This document shows positions 40,968-52,037 of a stretch of 64,000 bases of DNA, in pieces. The first letter of the stretch is position 1; every line of letters begins with the position of its first letter. The stretch is from Lepas anatifera (taxonomy: Eukaryota > Arthropoda > Thecostraca > Lepadidae): assembly GCA_034440635.1 (NCBI GenBank), contig JAOTON010001943.1:153956-217955 (forward strand). Reading direction: 5' to 3'. The notes beneath the pieces are model-generated. The model saw only the letters and a list, made by a program, of their open reading frames with translations. It did no database searches and had not been told where the DNA came from. The translations under genes and the position numbers were made by a program.

Positions 40968-41099
40968 ATGCCTGTCTCCCTGCATAAGGTTCTGCTGCGC
41001 GGTGCATCTGTAGTGGACTGCTTGCCTCTACCATTGGGAATGCTGAGCGAAGAAGCTCAAGAGGCACGGAACAAGGACGTGCGCGCGCTTCGTCTCTGA
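40968..41099 (+). pseudogene. Fragment of a widespread invertebrate repeat-borne protein
   Basis: A 43-residue frame reads MPVSLHKVLLRGASVVD and then LGMLSEEAQEARNKDVRALR. The motif SEEAQEARNKD, preceded by HKVLLHG-type sequence, is one I associate with uncharacterised transposon-linked proteins common in arthropods and cnidarians. This is memory-based recognition, not a search. After the stop at 41,097 similar residues (GKNSRLHSR) continue with further stops, so the copy is dead. It lies immediately before hAT element X. Confidence 0.4.
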
Positions 41100-41551
41100 C
41101 ACGTTGGCAAAAACTCTCGCCTCCACTCGAGGGTTGATCAGTTCGTTTTTGCTCGTCACAAGCGATCCGAAAATTAGCTCCACTTGAAAACCCGCTGCGA
41201 GAGAGCAGTCCTGGATCGAAAGGCTGTGCCTGCAGAGGTATGCACAATATTTTCTGAGCCAGGTTTCTGAAGAGGACATGCCCGGACAGAGCAATGCTAA
41301 CCGACTCCAGTAGTAACTTCGACTAAATAGAGAAAATATTGGATACAATGCAGTGGCGCAGGATAAAGTTACTTAGAGTCAAGTGCATAGCCAACAGTAA
41401 ACATTCTCACCTTTCGGGAACTCTTTAAAATCCATTTCTTCACGTCAGGTTAGTCCTACCATTTCTAAAAAGGATTGTCTTATCTTTAAATTTTCTGTTG
41501 TGCTGTCTGCTCAGAATGAGTTCCCTATGCCCAAAAAGCCAAGCTACATAT
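41100..41551. other. Decayed downstream part of the fragment and unassigned flank
   Basis: On the minus strand 41,028-41,348 is open for 106 codons (KNELINPRVEARVFANVSE), but it overlaps the plus-strand fragment and has no recognised family. I give preference to the plus-strand reading. The rest has no features. Confidence 0.25.
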
Positions 41552-42571
41552 TTTCGTTTCAGAGTTGTGCGACTCGCGAGTCAGAGTTGGAGTTTAACTC
41601 AAATTCCGACTCATTCGACTCTGAGTTGAGTTGAGTTGAGTCGAAAAAATTAGACAAGTGAGTTGATTTGAGTTATTCGACAGCGAGTCAAATGAGCTGA
41701 CGAAAGAAGTTGGCTCAACAGGTAAACATGATGTCTAGTAACAGTGTTTGAATTTGCCTACCTTTCGCAAATCTCCTTTAGGGGCATTCCAGGACAAAAC
41801 GACCACAAAAATTTCAATTTGACACCACCATGTCTAGAAAAAATCTGAAACTTTGTCTCCGGGGTAGTTTTGGGCCAGAAACACGCCTGTGAGAATCTTA
41901 GCCCCCTCCGACCAACGGTGACCGAGTTATAGCCCGAGGCATTTTCGGGAGGTCACCTTGTAGACTCATCTTTGATGCTTCATAACTCAACAACGCATTG
42001 CCCGATTAACAAGTTTTGTATATCATTGAACTCGTCTTGAACCATACATTAATTTGAAAAAAGAAAATTTTAAAATTTTAGAAATTTTGACTTAATTCGT
42101 TTGACCTTTTCTTAGATGACCTAGCTTGACCTTTTCGACATTGACATTGACTTTTTAGACACCTCAAAAATTTTGCTTCATCAAATATCTTTCGATAGAA
42201 AAAATAAAAAATGCGTTCTTTCTATAAATTCCAAATATTTAGCACCGAAGGTGGGTATGTAGACCGTTTTCGACCACTGCGGCAGTACAGCCTTATGTTT
42301 AACGCCGCAAACATAGCGATTGCTTTTGTAATCGGTTGCTGGCAATCATATGGCATTGTCTTTACGAAATTTTCATTGTGAAAGTGTCAAAATATATGAC
42401 AATTAACACGCACCCACACAGGGGGTGGGCAACCGGCCTCCCTCAGGTCTCTACAGGTAGTAAAAAAACACCTTCATGCAGCGCCACCGTACTCCATGTA
42501 CCTCTAACACAGCATTTTGCAACTTCTGAAAAAATAATTTAGGTCAACTGGGAGGTGGTAGGTACCGTAAA

Positions 42572-43232
42572 TACTGAAGGCCAGCTGGCAACTGACTGGT
42601 GAGGGGGTGACCTGAGGTAGACGGTCGTCGTTATGCCTTGTGGGACTTTCAACTTTGGTTCATTGATTAACACTTCATCGTGGGAGTTGCTCGTTTGAGT
42701 GGTGGGGTCGGGGTCTCCGTAAAAAGTCCCTTGATGACTCTAGTGAGACACCTACTCCTAAAACTGAACTGGCAACAACTTGGGCAATATTTATGAAAAT
42801 AAAAATTGCAGTCATTAAAAGTGATAGGAAGGGATCCATTGTTTCGAGGGAGACGAGGACAAATGAACTTATTAATAATTGACCTTTCAGCCTTAAACGA
42901 AAATTTACAAAGATGTCGCGGCTTTATCCATAATTGAAAAAAGTATAAATTCTCCTATGTGCACCACTAACTCACACAATTACATCGTTCCTGGAGATGG
43001 AAAAATAATATCGATACAAGGTGACCCAGTGCAGCACAGCATACGTTTGAGAGGATTCATGCAATGTAAACAAACGTGTCTGAAAGGCGTTCATTCCCAA
43101 AAAGTAATTTGAATCTGCTCATATATGAGAAAAAATGTCCTCAAATTGTAACGCATTCGACTTGGTCACTTGAACAGGTTGCCTCATGATATTTTTACAA
43201 GGTGATCATTTCATAGCTGACACGGATCCCAG
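42572..43232 (+). repeat. SINE-body copy and adjoining repeat (partner 62,185-63,215, minus)
   Basis: 42,572-42,790 matches the body of the SINE at 37,480-37,690 (GGCAACTGACTGGTGAGGGG, GAGTTGCTCGTTTGAGTGG). The following 440 bp (for example GTTTCGAGGGAGACGAGG and AGGTGACCCAGTGCAGCACA) match the complement of 62,185-63,080. The TTAA site at about 42,893 (CCTTAAACGAAA) is uninterrupted here but holds a MITE in the partner copy. Confidence 0.75.
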
Positions 43233-43870
43233 AATCCCAGATAAATAATGACACAATGCACTGGGAGTGATGCCGCTAAACAGCCAGTTTTAACCACTAC
43301 CGAATATGTTACATACAATCGTTTGGTCGTGTCACTTGAGTTTTGCCGAGGTCACGGTATTTTTTACAGGAACTAAGTGGAAACCTAAATTTTGTGGCAT
43401 AATAGGTGACAGAGGAGAGCCGTAGAAAGAAACGTTCAGCACCATTGGAACACTCTTGTTGAGCCCAAACGGATTTTGTATCTTATAATATTGCCTAGTC
43501 AAATGTCAAAATTAACCTGCTTTGACCTAGAGCCAGGCTTAGGTCTGTATGGTAAAAAGAATATTAATCAAACTGCAGTGGCAAGTCAGACACGACAACG
43601 TAAAAATAAAACCTCCATCGCAATTCTCGACAATTCTCAATTCTCTCAAGTTATCAAAATTTACCAATTGCCCCATGCATTTCTAATGGAAAGATCATGA
43701 CCCTGACCCTGCTCCCGGTTCTCGACATAGAAATCCTGCTACGAAAATTATCGTGCTCGGCGACCTTACTATGTAATGTGAATCTAACGACGATAGGCTA
43801 GATTTGATATTATTGATGCACCTCCCAAACTTTTTTCGAGGTTAGGTCTCTTGACCTGGGTTGGCCGTCT
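43233..43870. other. Interior of element C, no gene
   Basis: AT-rich sequence with a few TTGACCT/AGGTC strings; nothing coding. Confidence 0.3.
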
Positions 43871-45392
43871 GACCTAGTATGACCCAGACCTAAAATTTTG
43901 CCAGAAGCTGCAAAAATTTCGAGTTAGAGGTACATGAAGCACGGTGGCGCTGCGCAAAGGTTTCTTTTTTTACTACCTGTGGAAACCTGAAGAGGCCGGT
44001 TGCCCACCCCCTTGTGTGGGGGCGTGTTAATTCTCATATATTTTGACACTTTCACGATGAAAATTTCAGTAAAGACAATACCATATGATTGCAAGCAACC
44101 GATTACAAAAGCAATCACTTTGTTTGAGGCGTTAAACATAAGGCTATACTACCGCAGTGGTCAAAAACCGTCTGCGTACCTACCTTAGGTACTAAAAATT
44201 TGGAACTTATAGAAAAAAACATTTTTTCATTTTTTTGTTTGAAAGATATTTGATGAAGCAAAATTTTTGAGGTGTTTAAAAAGTCAATTTCAATGTCAAA
44301 AAGGTCAAGCTAGGTCATCTAAGAAAAGGTCAAACGAATTAAAAGTCAAAATTTCTAAAATTTTAAACGTTTCTTTTTTCAAAATAATGTATGGTTCAAG
44401 ACGAGTTCAATGAAATACAAAACTTGTTCATCGGGCAATGCGTTGTTGAGTTATAAAGCATCAAAGATGAGTCTACAAGGTGACCTCCCGAAAATGCCTC
44501 GGGCTATAACTCGGTCACCGTTGGTCGGAGGGGGCTAAGATTCTCCAAAGCGTGTTTCTGGCCCAAAACTACCCCGGAGACAAAGTTTCAGATTTTTTTC
44601 TAGATATGGTGGTATCAAGCCTCGGTCGATCTGTCCTGGAATGCCCCTTTAACCTCCTATAAATACCTTTTCCCTCCAGCGTTTCAATTGTTTAAATCAA
44701 AGTTTCAATTTGTTTCAATATATCAATAATTATATGGTTCAATTGCTTATTTTAAAGGCCCATCCGGTCTGAAGAAATAATACATATACTCGAAAAATTA
44801 AACAGGTTCCTATCACTGGCCTTGTCTTTAAACGTTTGAAGTGGTGGAACGCACTACAAAATACATTTCAAATCCCTCAAAAACTTCTTATCTTCAATAT
44901 TCAACATTACTTCTTTACTTCAAACACTGCAACAACACACGTCATCGTTGTCGCTGATTGTTGTCGTCAGTGGTTGTCGTCTGAGAATAGAGTGCGCCAT
45001 TCTTGTCTTTGAAGAACAAATTCGAGCGCGTATAGGTTCAAGCTTAATTAGCCTCAAGGCAAATAGTGTAAACATCACGTGATAATCCATAAAGCCATAC
45101 TAATATTTGTATACCTAAATGTTATATTGTTTTTTTGTCCTAAATGCGCCGTCTACCGCTGCTCTTTTCATTCTGCCTATCAAAAGCAGATAATGCTATT
45201 AGCATAGAAAAGTTTGACCCTCGATTGGACAGAAATGTTGAGACGCCTTGATCGCAAGAATCAAAGGAATTTGTTACTGGTTTTGTCTGATCAGAGAGCC
45301 TTGCTTGGCGTCCGTGTTTTATTTGGAAAGCTATATATTATCAATATTCAATGAAATCGTGCTCCAAATCCAATTTTGAAGAGCGATAAATG

Positions 45393-46335
45393 CAGTGGCG
45401 GCGCTTCCATAGAGGCACATTAGGCACTGCCTAGCCACTTTTAAATGTCGAAGTCAGTATGTATTTTATGTGGAAGAAATCTAACTTGACTCCATGTTTA
45501 AGTGGCAGAGACTATTCCTTTTTCGGATCACTGGGTCAAAGAGCCAATAATTTGCATCTCTGACAATCCTAGCTCGCAGCTTTTACCGTCAACAAATGTG
45601 ATTTCAGGCACTTCGCGAATCCGCTGAATCTGCCTAAGACCATGGAAAACCTAACGTGTGCTTTTTGATTGACATCTCTAATACCTCATTCATTCGGACG
45701 CGAGTACTGGCTTATAAAATCAGCAACCTAGGTAGGCTTTCCTGAAGTGCTAGCGCGTGCGATGCCGCGTCTTAGGACCTTGATTACAGCGGATTTATTT
45801 ATTGACTTGTATTCGCGGATTTCTAGCCTTCTAAAGGTATGGCTTATTATAGTGCGGTACAGTTGTTTGGAAATTATTAGCAAGATATTTAATTCGGGAA
45901 ACCCTTATGAAGATCGTCAGTCATGGCACAAAATCTGGTGGATGAAATCCAAAAAATCCATTCGATCGTACAGAGAGAAATTGGATGTCATAAAAATGAA
46001 GTGCCGAAGCCGTCCTTGAAATGGGAAGCTCTCGTGAGTACCTTGTCCTTCCCGGCTTACTACCTATCCTTCTTGATTATTGTCTTGCACCTTCATATAC
46101 TGCTGCATAACCGTTTCCACAATCCCCGACATGTTGTCTGATATATATATATATATATATGATATTCAACATTGATAACATAAATATTATTTTTGCTCAT
46201 CGACTTGAGCTTGCCCCCTCTCCAGGCGACCTGCTACATCCGCCCCTATCCACTATCAGGTAAAAAGCCTGGGCGACGTCCCCACCTCTAAACCAATCGT
46301 GCCTAGGCTGTCATAATGTTCAAGCGCCGCCACTG
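45393..46335. mobile_element. Short non-autonomous hAT (943 bp)
   Basis: It starts CAGTGGCGGCGCTT and ends AAGCGCCGCCACTG, a 14-bp perfect inverted pair. Flanks GATAAATG and GATAGATA agree at 6 of 8 positions, an eroded 8-bp duplication. Inside are an (AT)n microsatellite and no long frame. It sits inside hAT element X. Confidence 0.75.
46141..46161 (+). repeat. (AT)n microsatellite
   Basis: About ten AT units in a row inside the short hAT element. Confidence 0.95.
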
Positions 46336-47131
46336 GATAGATACGTACTGTATTGGAGGTTCTCAAGCTTAAAATTGGATTGGGTTTAGAAAAAATATTA
46401 AAATCCAACACGTTGATAGAATTTCCATTTCTATTGTCCTTTTTCATATATGGTATACTTTTTCTTAGGGTTGGCTGTAGTTCTTTTGCAATTGCAACTA
46501 GGTACTCTAGTAATTATTGCTTACATTTTGATTTAACTCATGGCATAGTAATATTTCATATAGAAAATCACCTAGCATCGTTCTTTAACAGAAAAAACAA
46601 TACCTATACCATCCCTACAAATACAGTTTTTATCATGCTTTTCAGCTTGGACCTTTTCTGACAGTATGGAGGCTCAATTTTTGCCTGTGTTGGTGTAGCC
46701 CTAGCCCTTTTAGGTTCATTTCTATTCCATTTGCCTAGTTTAATATGCAATGCTCCTTTTAGAAATAATTGCAAAATGTTGTGGTAGGTTTTTTTGGGCA
46801 GGGACATTATGGAAGAATTAAACAGTTATTCATGGTTGCTGGCTAATTGTTAACCAATGTTTAAATTAAATGCCAATTAATTTTACTTCTATTAATATTC
46901 TGGTTTGTGTCAGACTTTCTGAACTGTTGTTTTTTGCCGGTTTATTGATTTATTTCTAATTTTTTTAAATATTATTTTTGTATATTTATCATTTAATTTT
47001 TTTATTTTGAAAATGAGTCGAAGTTTGAGTTGAGTTGAGTTGTGAGTTGAGTCGGAGTTGAGTTAACCGCTCTCCGCACTGGAGTTGAGTCGACTCAAGA
47101 AAATTCTGAAACGCACAACTCTGTTTCGTTT

Positions 47132-47949
47132 TACATTTGTACTCATTACTGACCGATAGAACACGAACAGGGTTGTTATGTACAGAGCAGAGGTAAAACA
47201 ATTTATATATGTACAAAAATCACCTGACCGTGTCATCATACATCTAGGTGCATATAACGTGTTTCCTGCATCATTAGTTCAATGTTCAGTCTATGCTCAC
47301 ATGACACATTTAGCGTAGTGCATTGATTTATCAGCCGAATTGACATCATTTTCGGAATTTTTTGTCGGCCATTTTTACCCTTCGTGATACAAATTAGGGT
47401 CAATATTACTGTCAGACGATTTATAACCGCATTTTGGAGCCTGCAGGCCCATAGTGCAACAGTATGCCGGGGGAAGCAGAATCAAAATCAACGGGGGCTC
47501 ACAGTGGAAAAATCCCAGCTTCACATGACTTTTCGCTGAGTTTTGGTTCAGCATTCACTTTTCGTACCCAATGTTTTCGGGCACCATCGACAAGGGCAAC
47601 CTTCGGGTCCCAACCGGGGGAGGGGGGCGACTACCCCCTTCGCCCCCTTTGGATCCGTCTCTAGAGGAGGTACGAGACATACAGGTGTACAGTTTACAGT
47701 ACGGAAGTAAGGTTTACAGTACGGAGCCCTACGAACTCCACAGCTAGCCGCAGGCCGATGCAACGACCATGAGTGCCCGCTCAGGCGCCACTCGACTCCC
47801 ATGCTTAGCCCTACTCAGCAGCCCTCTTTAAGCGCGAGGTTGTCTAACTCAACACTCAACAATCGTTCCCCGCTCAGACGTGCTGCTCCCAAAACTTCAG
47901 TCTTTGGTACAATTAGTCTCCGACTCTAGTCCTCAGACACGTCTCTCCT
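47132..47949. other. Unassigned flank with a transposon-tip-like block
   Basis: 47,600-47,665 (CCGGGGGAGGGGGGCGAC ... CCTTTGGATCCGTCTCT) resembles the GGATC-type tips at 8,830, 18,550 and 36,970. A short GTTTACAGTACGGA direct repeat lies at 47,690-47,725. No gene seen. Confidence 0.35.
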
Positions 47950-48440
47950 CAAACTTTACGCCACCGTTCAGGCGCGCGTCTGCCCCTATTCCACACCAAC
48001 GTTCCTATGCGCGTCTGTCCCAACTCCAGACTAGCGTTCAGGTGCATGTCTGCCCCAAATCCACACTAATATTCAGGTGCATGTCTGCCCCAACTCCACA
48101 CTAGCGTTCAGGCGCGCGTCTGCCCCTATTCCACACCAACGTTCCTATGCGCGTCTGTCCCAACTCCAGACTAGCGTTCAGGTGCATGTCTGCCCCAACT
48201 CCACACTAATATTCAGGTGCATGTCTGCCCCAACTCCACACTAGCGTTCAGGTACATGTCTGCCCCAACTCCACACTAACATTCCTGCACGCGTCTGCCC
48301 CAAATCCACACTAGCGTTCAGGTGCATGTCTGCCCCAACTCCACACTAATATTCAGGTGCATGTCTGCCCCTGCTCCACACTAACGTTCAGGTGCATGTC
48401 TGCCCCTGCTCCACACTAACGTTCAGGTGCATTTCTGCCC
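47950..48440 (+). repeat. 35-bp minisatellite with a 140-bp higher-order unit
   Basis: About 13-14 units of the type CGTTCAGGTGCATGTCTGCC plus CCAACTCCACACTAG follow with a 35-bp period. A four-unit block beginning CGTTCAGGCGCGCGTCTGCC starts at 47,965 and again at 48,105, exactly 140 bp apart. The last units merge into the end of the MKS1 coding exon at 48,423-48,475. Confidence 0.9.
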
Positions 48441-48704
48441 GGACTGCTCAGTCCTCAGACGCGTGTCTGCCCTGACTGAGTGCTGCTGCCAAGACTGAGC
48501 CTGCCCAGCGCCGTTGGCCAGCTGTTGTCGGGCGCGCAGCATGCGGAGCCGGGCGCGTTTAAAGGCCTGCAGGACGTCGGTGACGCGGGCGGCAGGCGCC
48601 AGGCCGGAGTCGCCCGCTGGCTGGCCGTGGTGCAGACTCCAGAGGCGGACCTCCACCTCTCCCACTGTCTCTGTGCTGAAGCCATACCGACTCAGCCGGT
48701 CACC
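48423..48704 (-). CDS. MKS1: MKS1, last coding exon (C-terminal region)
   Basis: MKS1 is a B9-domain protein of the ciliary transition zone that works with B9D1, B9D2 and tectonic/TMEM proteins as a membrane diffusion gate. This minus-strand exon starts after a ...CGGCAG acceptor at 48,704 and reads GDRLSRYGFSTETVGEVEV, the end of the B9 region. It continues through VTDVLQAFKRARLRMLRARQ, the conserved Arg-rich C-terminal helix of MKS1. It begins in phase 0, matching the phase 0 end of the exon at 58,542-58,780, so the two join without a break. The acceptor has a poor pyrimidine tract. A second acceptor (TGTTCTCAAG at about 48,755) has a better tract but would give a frame with a stop before the conserved part. 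The last 16 residues are encoded by sequence related to the adjoining 35-bp minisatellite and look lineage-specific. Confidence 0.8.
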   Translation of the reverse strand, partial: GDRLSRYGFSTETVGEVEVRLWSLHHGQPAGDSGLAPAARVTDVLQAFKRARLRMLRARQQLANGAGQAQSWQQHSVRADTRLRTEQSGQKCT

Positions 48705-49814
48705 CTGCCGCGCCACACCACCGTGTCCATGTGAGCGTTCGGACCGACCAGGGCTTGAGAACACGGTGAAAGGAAATATGCCATTTTTATTACGAAGAGA
48801 TTTGAACTGGGGTAGCCATGAAGAAGAGGATATCGAGAAAATAGCCACTTTGATACTTGATTTGTTGTAAACAACGAATTAAAATCTAGCCCCGTCCAAA
48901 CCCATTTTTCCTATGGAGCCACGTGACCGTTAGTAGCCATGGCAACAACATAATGCCGTTGCCATAACGAGTGGACAAGCCCTTACTAACTCGGTCGTCT
49001 GAAAACCAGTGACGTGGTGCAAGATAGGCGAGAGCAAGCGGAACGTTGCAGGGCGCCCGGGGCCCGGCCCGCTTGCTCCGTAGTGAAATTGAACAGATAT
49101 ATCATCACTGCCGATCAATATCACATACAAGTCATCCAGGTAGCCAGCATTCCAAACAGAGTGGCTTTTCGTCTCTGATGTGTGCTTTCTAACTGGGATA
49201 CATTCAACTTTTTCAGGGTATGGGTAGAAAAAGAAAACTATCTAAAACAAACCTAAGATAACAGTAATAATCGACTTCTGACGCATTATCCTCCCGCTGC
49301 ATTTTTCCAGCCAATGTGTCGGAACTGTTACGAATGTTCTGGTAATACATTCACTTTTTCGGAACAGCTCAAATTGTTGTTAGCAATAGTAACCTCCATA
49401 CCACATCAAGTTTATTCGCAGTGTCACCGAAGCGCAGTCTTGCTCAGTTCTCCCCTCCCCGTTACACCACTACCAACCGGACGCGTCTATGCGGCGTGCC
49501 GACTGCAGGCTGAGTGGCCGGCGACGGTGTTGGGCTTGGTCTGCGGTGCTCGGTACTAATTTCGCTGTGTAGACTCCATTCTTTTATTGGCGTTTAATGT
49601 AGTTTAAGCAATGCTCTTTCACATGGAGGTGTTTTGAGCTCAATAAAAATATAGAAATTATGTATGCTTATCTTTACAAATGTTTGGAATTGCATTTTAT
49701 ACATATTCGTGCCAATTAATTTAATTAAGCTTACATATTTTTATTTTTCAGACATTTGAGACTATTTTCATGTAACCTTTTGTAGGAATACCTTCAATTT
49801 AAATGGCTAAAAAC
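48705..49814. other. MKS1 intron, original right-hand flank of the hAT insertion
   Basis: Unique-looking intron sequence up to the CTAAAAAC duplication at 49,807-49,814. The plus-strand frame at 49,314-49,559 has no supporting features. Confidence 0.5.
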
Positions 49815-51597
49815 CAGGGTTGGCAAAATACCGGTAAAACTAGGTTTATGCCAGCCAGTGGCATTAACTGGTAAATACCGGTATTTACCAAGAAATAGTG
49901 GCAAAACTGGCAAAAAGTGGCAAAAACCTTTAAACTGACAATGATAGACCAGAAAGACATTTTAAGGCCATAGAGCAGTTGTAACTGTGAAGCAATTGAT
50001 GACATTGGCATGGTCTCTGGTCAAGACTGGTGTGTATGCAGGTATTTTATTTTCTAGGCATCATGGTTCAGAATGCTATGAACAACCAGCTTACAGCAAA
50101 ACTCTGGAAAATGTCAAAATGTCAAAAGTGATAAATTCTAATCCGCAGGTACCAGACGTATGTACATCACTGAAAACGTGGAAAGGTGAGATTAGAAAAT
50201 CAGCCTGGTTTCAAACATTGTCAAATCCTACCTTTATTCTTCTTCAGTGACGGGCACTCAGGTTCCAATGTCTGAATATGCGTCCGCTTTGGGCCTTTGA
50301 TATATTTTTGTCTACTATTTTGAATGGAAGCTGATTATTCCTCTCATTTTTAACCCATTAACGCCCGCACCTACTTCCAGCTTTCAGATTGGCAAAACAA
50401 ATGATTTTCCATGTTTAGAATATGCCAAATAAGATGTTCCGGAAGTTTTAAACCGATACCACTTTTAGATTCTGAGATATGACACCGGACAAAAATGACC
50501 CGCAGGGCGTTTGGGACATCGGCTGGCACTACGCGGCCGGCTCCCTGGCGGCGCAGTCACCGCACTCAGCGGCCCGATGCGCATCACTTTTACTGCAGTT
50601 TTGTGAAATTTTTAATTCCTCTTGTATATTGACCATAGTAAAATGTTTAGACAGTGTTTTGCTCTCCAGGTTTAATTATAGACAACACTAACCGCATATT
50701 TGCAAATAGTATACAATAGTGGTTAACCTAGACCGATGATTTGCGGGAGATGGACTAAAATCGTGAAAATCATAGTATTTTAAGAATATTGGTGAATATC
50801 AAATGTTTTGGGAAACCGTTTCTTTTGCCTCTACCTCCTTCTTCCTCCGCCTCCCAGACTTTGTGACTGATGCTCATTGAGCTTTCAACGAGTAATCGTA
50901 CTATTCAGGATACAGATGAAAAGTTTTGAAAACTCAATCCGTTATCTCCCCCACACGGTGTACATTAGCTTGATTAATCCCCAAATCTCCAAACGGGTCA
51001 ATTTTCATCTTTCCAACTTTTCTTTGGGGCAAGCAGCGTGCTTCATAGTTGCATAAATGTGAGCCTCCGCATTTCCAGGCACGCCGCTGGTCATTGTAAC
51101 GCCGGTCAGCGCATCATCTTTCTCATCCTCATGACTAAAATATTTTGTGATGGCATACTCATGATCTGCACTTGATCCGCTCCGCTATCTTGCGCATTTA
51201 AAACAACTTATATTGCTTCTTTTTCTGCAAAACATTTGATCTGTGCAATTTCTAACAACTATGCTTTCGATATATCTATGTCTCCAAGGCTGGATATTTC
51301 CTCTCAATCCAGGAGGGCTTCTGGATGTTTTAATGCTGGCACTGCAATCCAAGCCCTAGACAAAGTCTGTGGGAGACCAAAAATCCAGCCCCTCCCCAAC
51401 ACCCAGGATGCTCACTCATAGTAGTTTCACTTGACTAGAACCAAGCCGGAACAGTGCTAATTGCGTTTTAGACAGAAGTTCTAGAAATTCCCATACTTTC
51501 GGCCCTTTTTTCAACTGCACCGGACGTTTTACACTGCACCATCTTGTCACAACATACCAGCGCGGCGGCTGCGATAATTCCCAACTCATTTTGTTAG

Positions 51598-52037
51598 CTG
51601 GCCATCACCTTCATAACGTGATTTTAACTGAGATAGCCCAGTTGTAAAGCAAGTCGGAAACCCGGTACTTAATATATCATTTGTCTTGGAACTTGAGATT
51701 TCCGTCGAAAAAAGCTAAAACCTACCTGCAATGTACCCTTCTTGTACCCCTAGCAGCAGACCACAGTTGTCATGGCTGTTGGCGTGACGACATATGCTGA
51801 CGTCACGATGAGCATCAGCCAATTGAAGCCCTTGAAGCGTTTCAAGTATGGTAGTGGTTGCCAGATCATGACGTCATCCACAGGCTGATATTTTTTCCTA
51901 GAGGAGTATTTCAAAAATCGAAGTATTGAGCTTATTGTACATTTGTCAGAGAAATAATGCGTGGTTTCATTATTTTCGGCTAAAATTACGCCTAATTACA
52001 CTAAATTCCAGGATTCGACCAAGGTGCCATATTCCCT
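51598..52037 (+). mobile_element. MITE M, copy 1
   Basis: About 440 bp. The right tip AAGGTGCCATATTCCCT is followed by TTAA. The left tip is eroded (CTGGCCATCACCTT after TTAG). The body matches copies at 52,954-53,401 (inverse) and 62,529-62,974, sharing GTGACGACATATGCTGACGT and AAGCGTTTCAAGTATGGTAG. Non-coding. Confidence 0.85.

Larger units (their letters stand above)
42407..44026. mobile_element. TTAA/AGGTC-type element C at the centre of the foldback
   Basis: It starts CACGCACCCACACAGGGGG and ends CCCCCTTGTGTGGGGGCGTG, with TTAA on each side (42,403-42,406, 44,027-44,030). About 140 bp at each end are inverted, including CAGCGCCACCGT versus ACGGTGGCGCTG. AGGTCAACTGGG on the left and TTGACCTGG ... 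GACCTAGTATGACC on the right carry the half-site motif. The interior includes a SINE-body copy and the repeat shared with 62,185-63,215. Alternatively the whole 41,781-44,647 block is one element with 770-bp repeats. Confidence 0.6.
41781..44647. mobile_element. Foldback element with arms over 600 bp, 4-bp TSD TTTA
   Basis: The ends are GGGGCATTCCAGGACAAA and its inverse, flanked by TTTA on both sides (41,777-41,780 and 44,648-44,651). Left arm 41,781-42,406 and right arm 44,027-44,647 are inverse copies with few differences, and they meet at TTAA. Copy 1 of element X lacks this insert and shows the undivided CTCCTTTAA-type target. Shares its terminus with 3,758-6,675. The centre is taken by the TTAA element at 42,407-44,026. 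Confidence 0.8.
41560..47123 (+). mobile_element. hAT element X, copy 2, with perfect 8-bp TSD and nested inserts
   Basis: The left tip CAGAGTTGTGCG and right tip CGCACAACTCTG are inverted. TTTCGTTT flanks both sides exactly (41,552-41,559 and 47,124-47,131), the 8-bp duplication expected of hAT. Subterminal regions are full of GAGTT/GACTC repeats on both ends. Two later insertions inflate it to 5.56 kb: the foldback element 41,781-44,647 and a hAT at 45,393-46,335. The unburdened element would be about 1.75 kb and has no transposase frame, so it is non-autonomous. Confidence 0.85.

Noticed and set aside
41028..41348. Minus-strand 106-codon frame
   Set aside because: No recognised family, and the plus strand here carries the SEEAQEARNKD motif, which is better supported.
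48480..48870. Plus-strand frames over the MKS1 last exon
   Set aside because: Antisense of a segment whose minus-strand reading matches MKS1.
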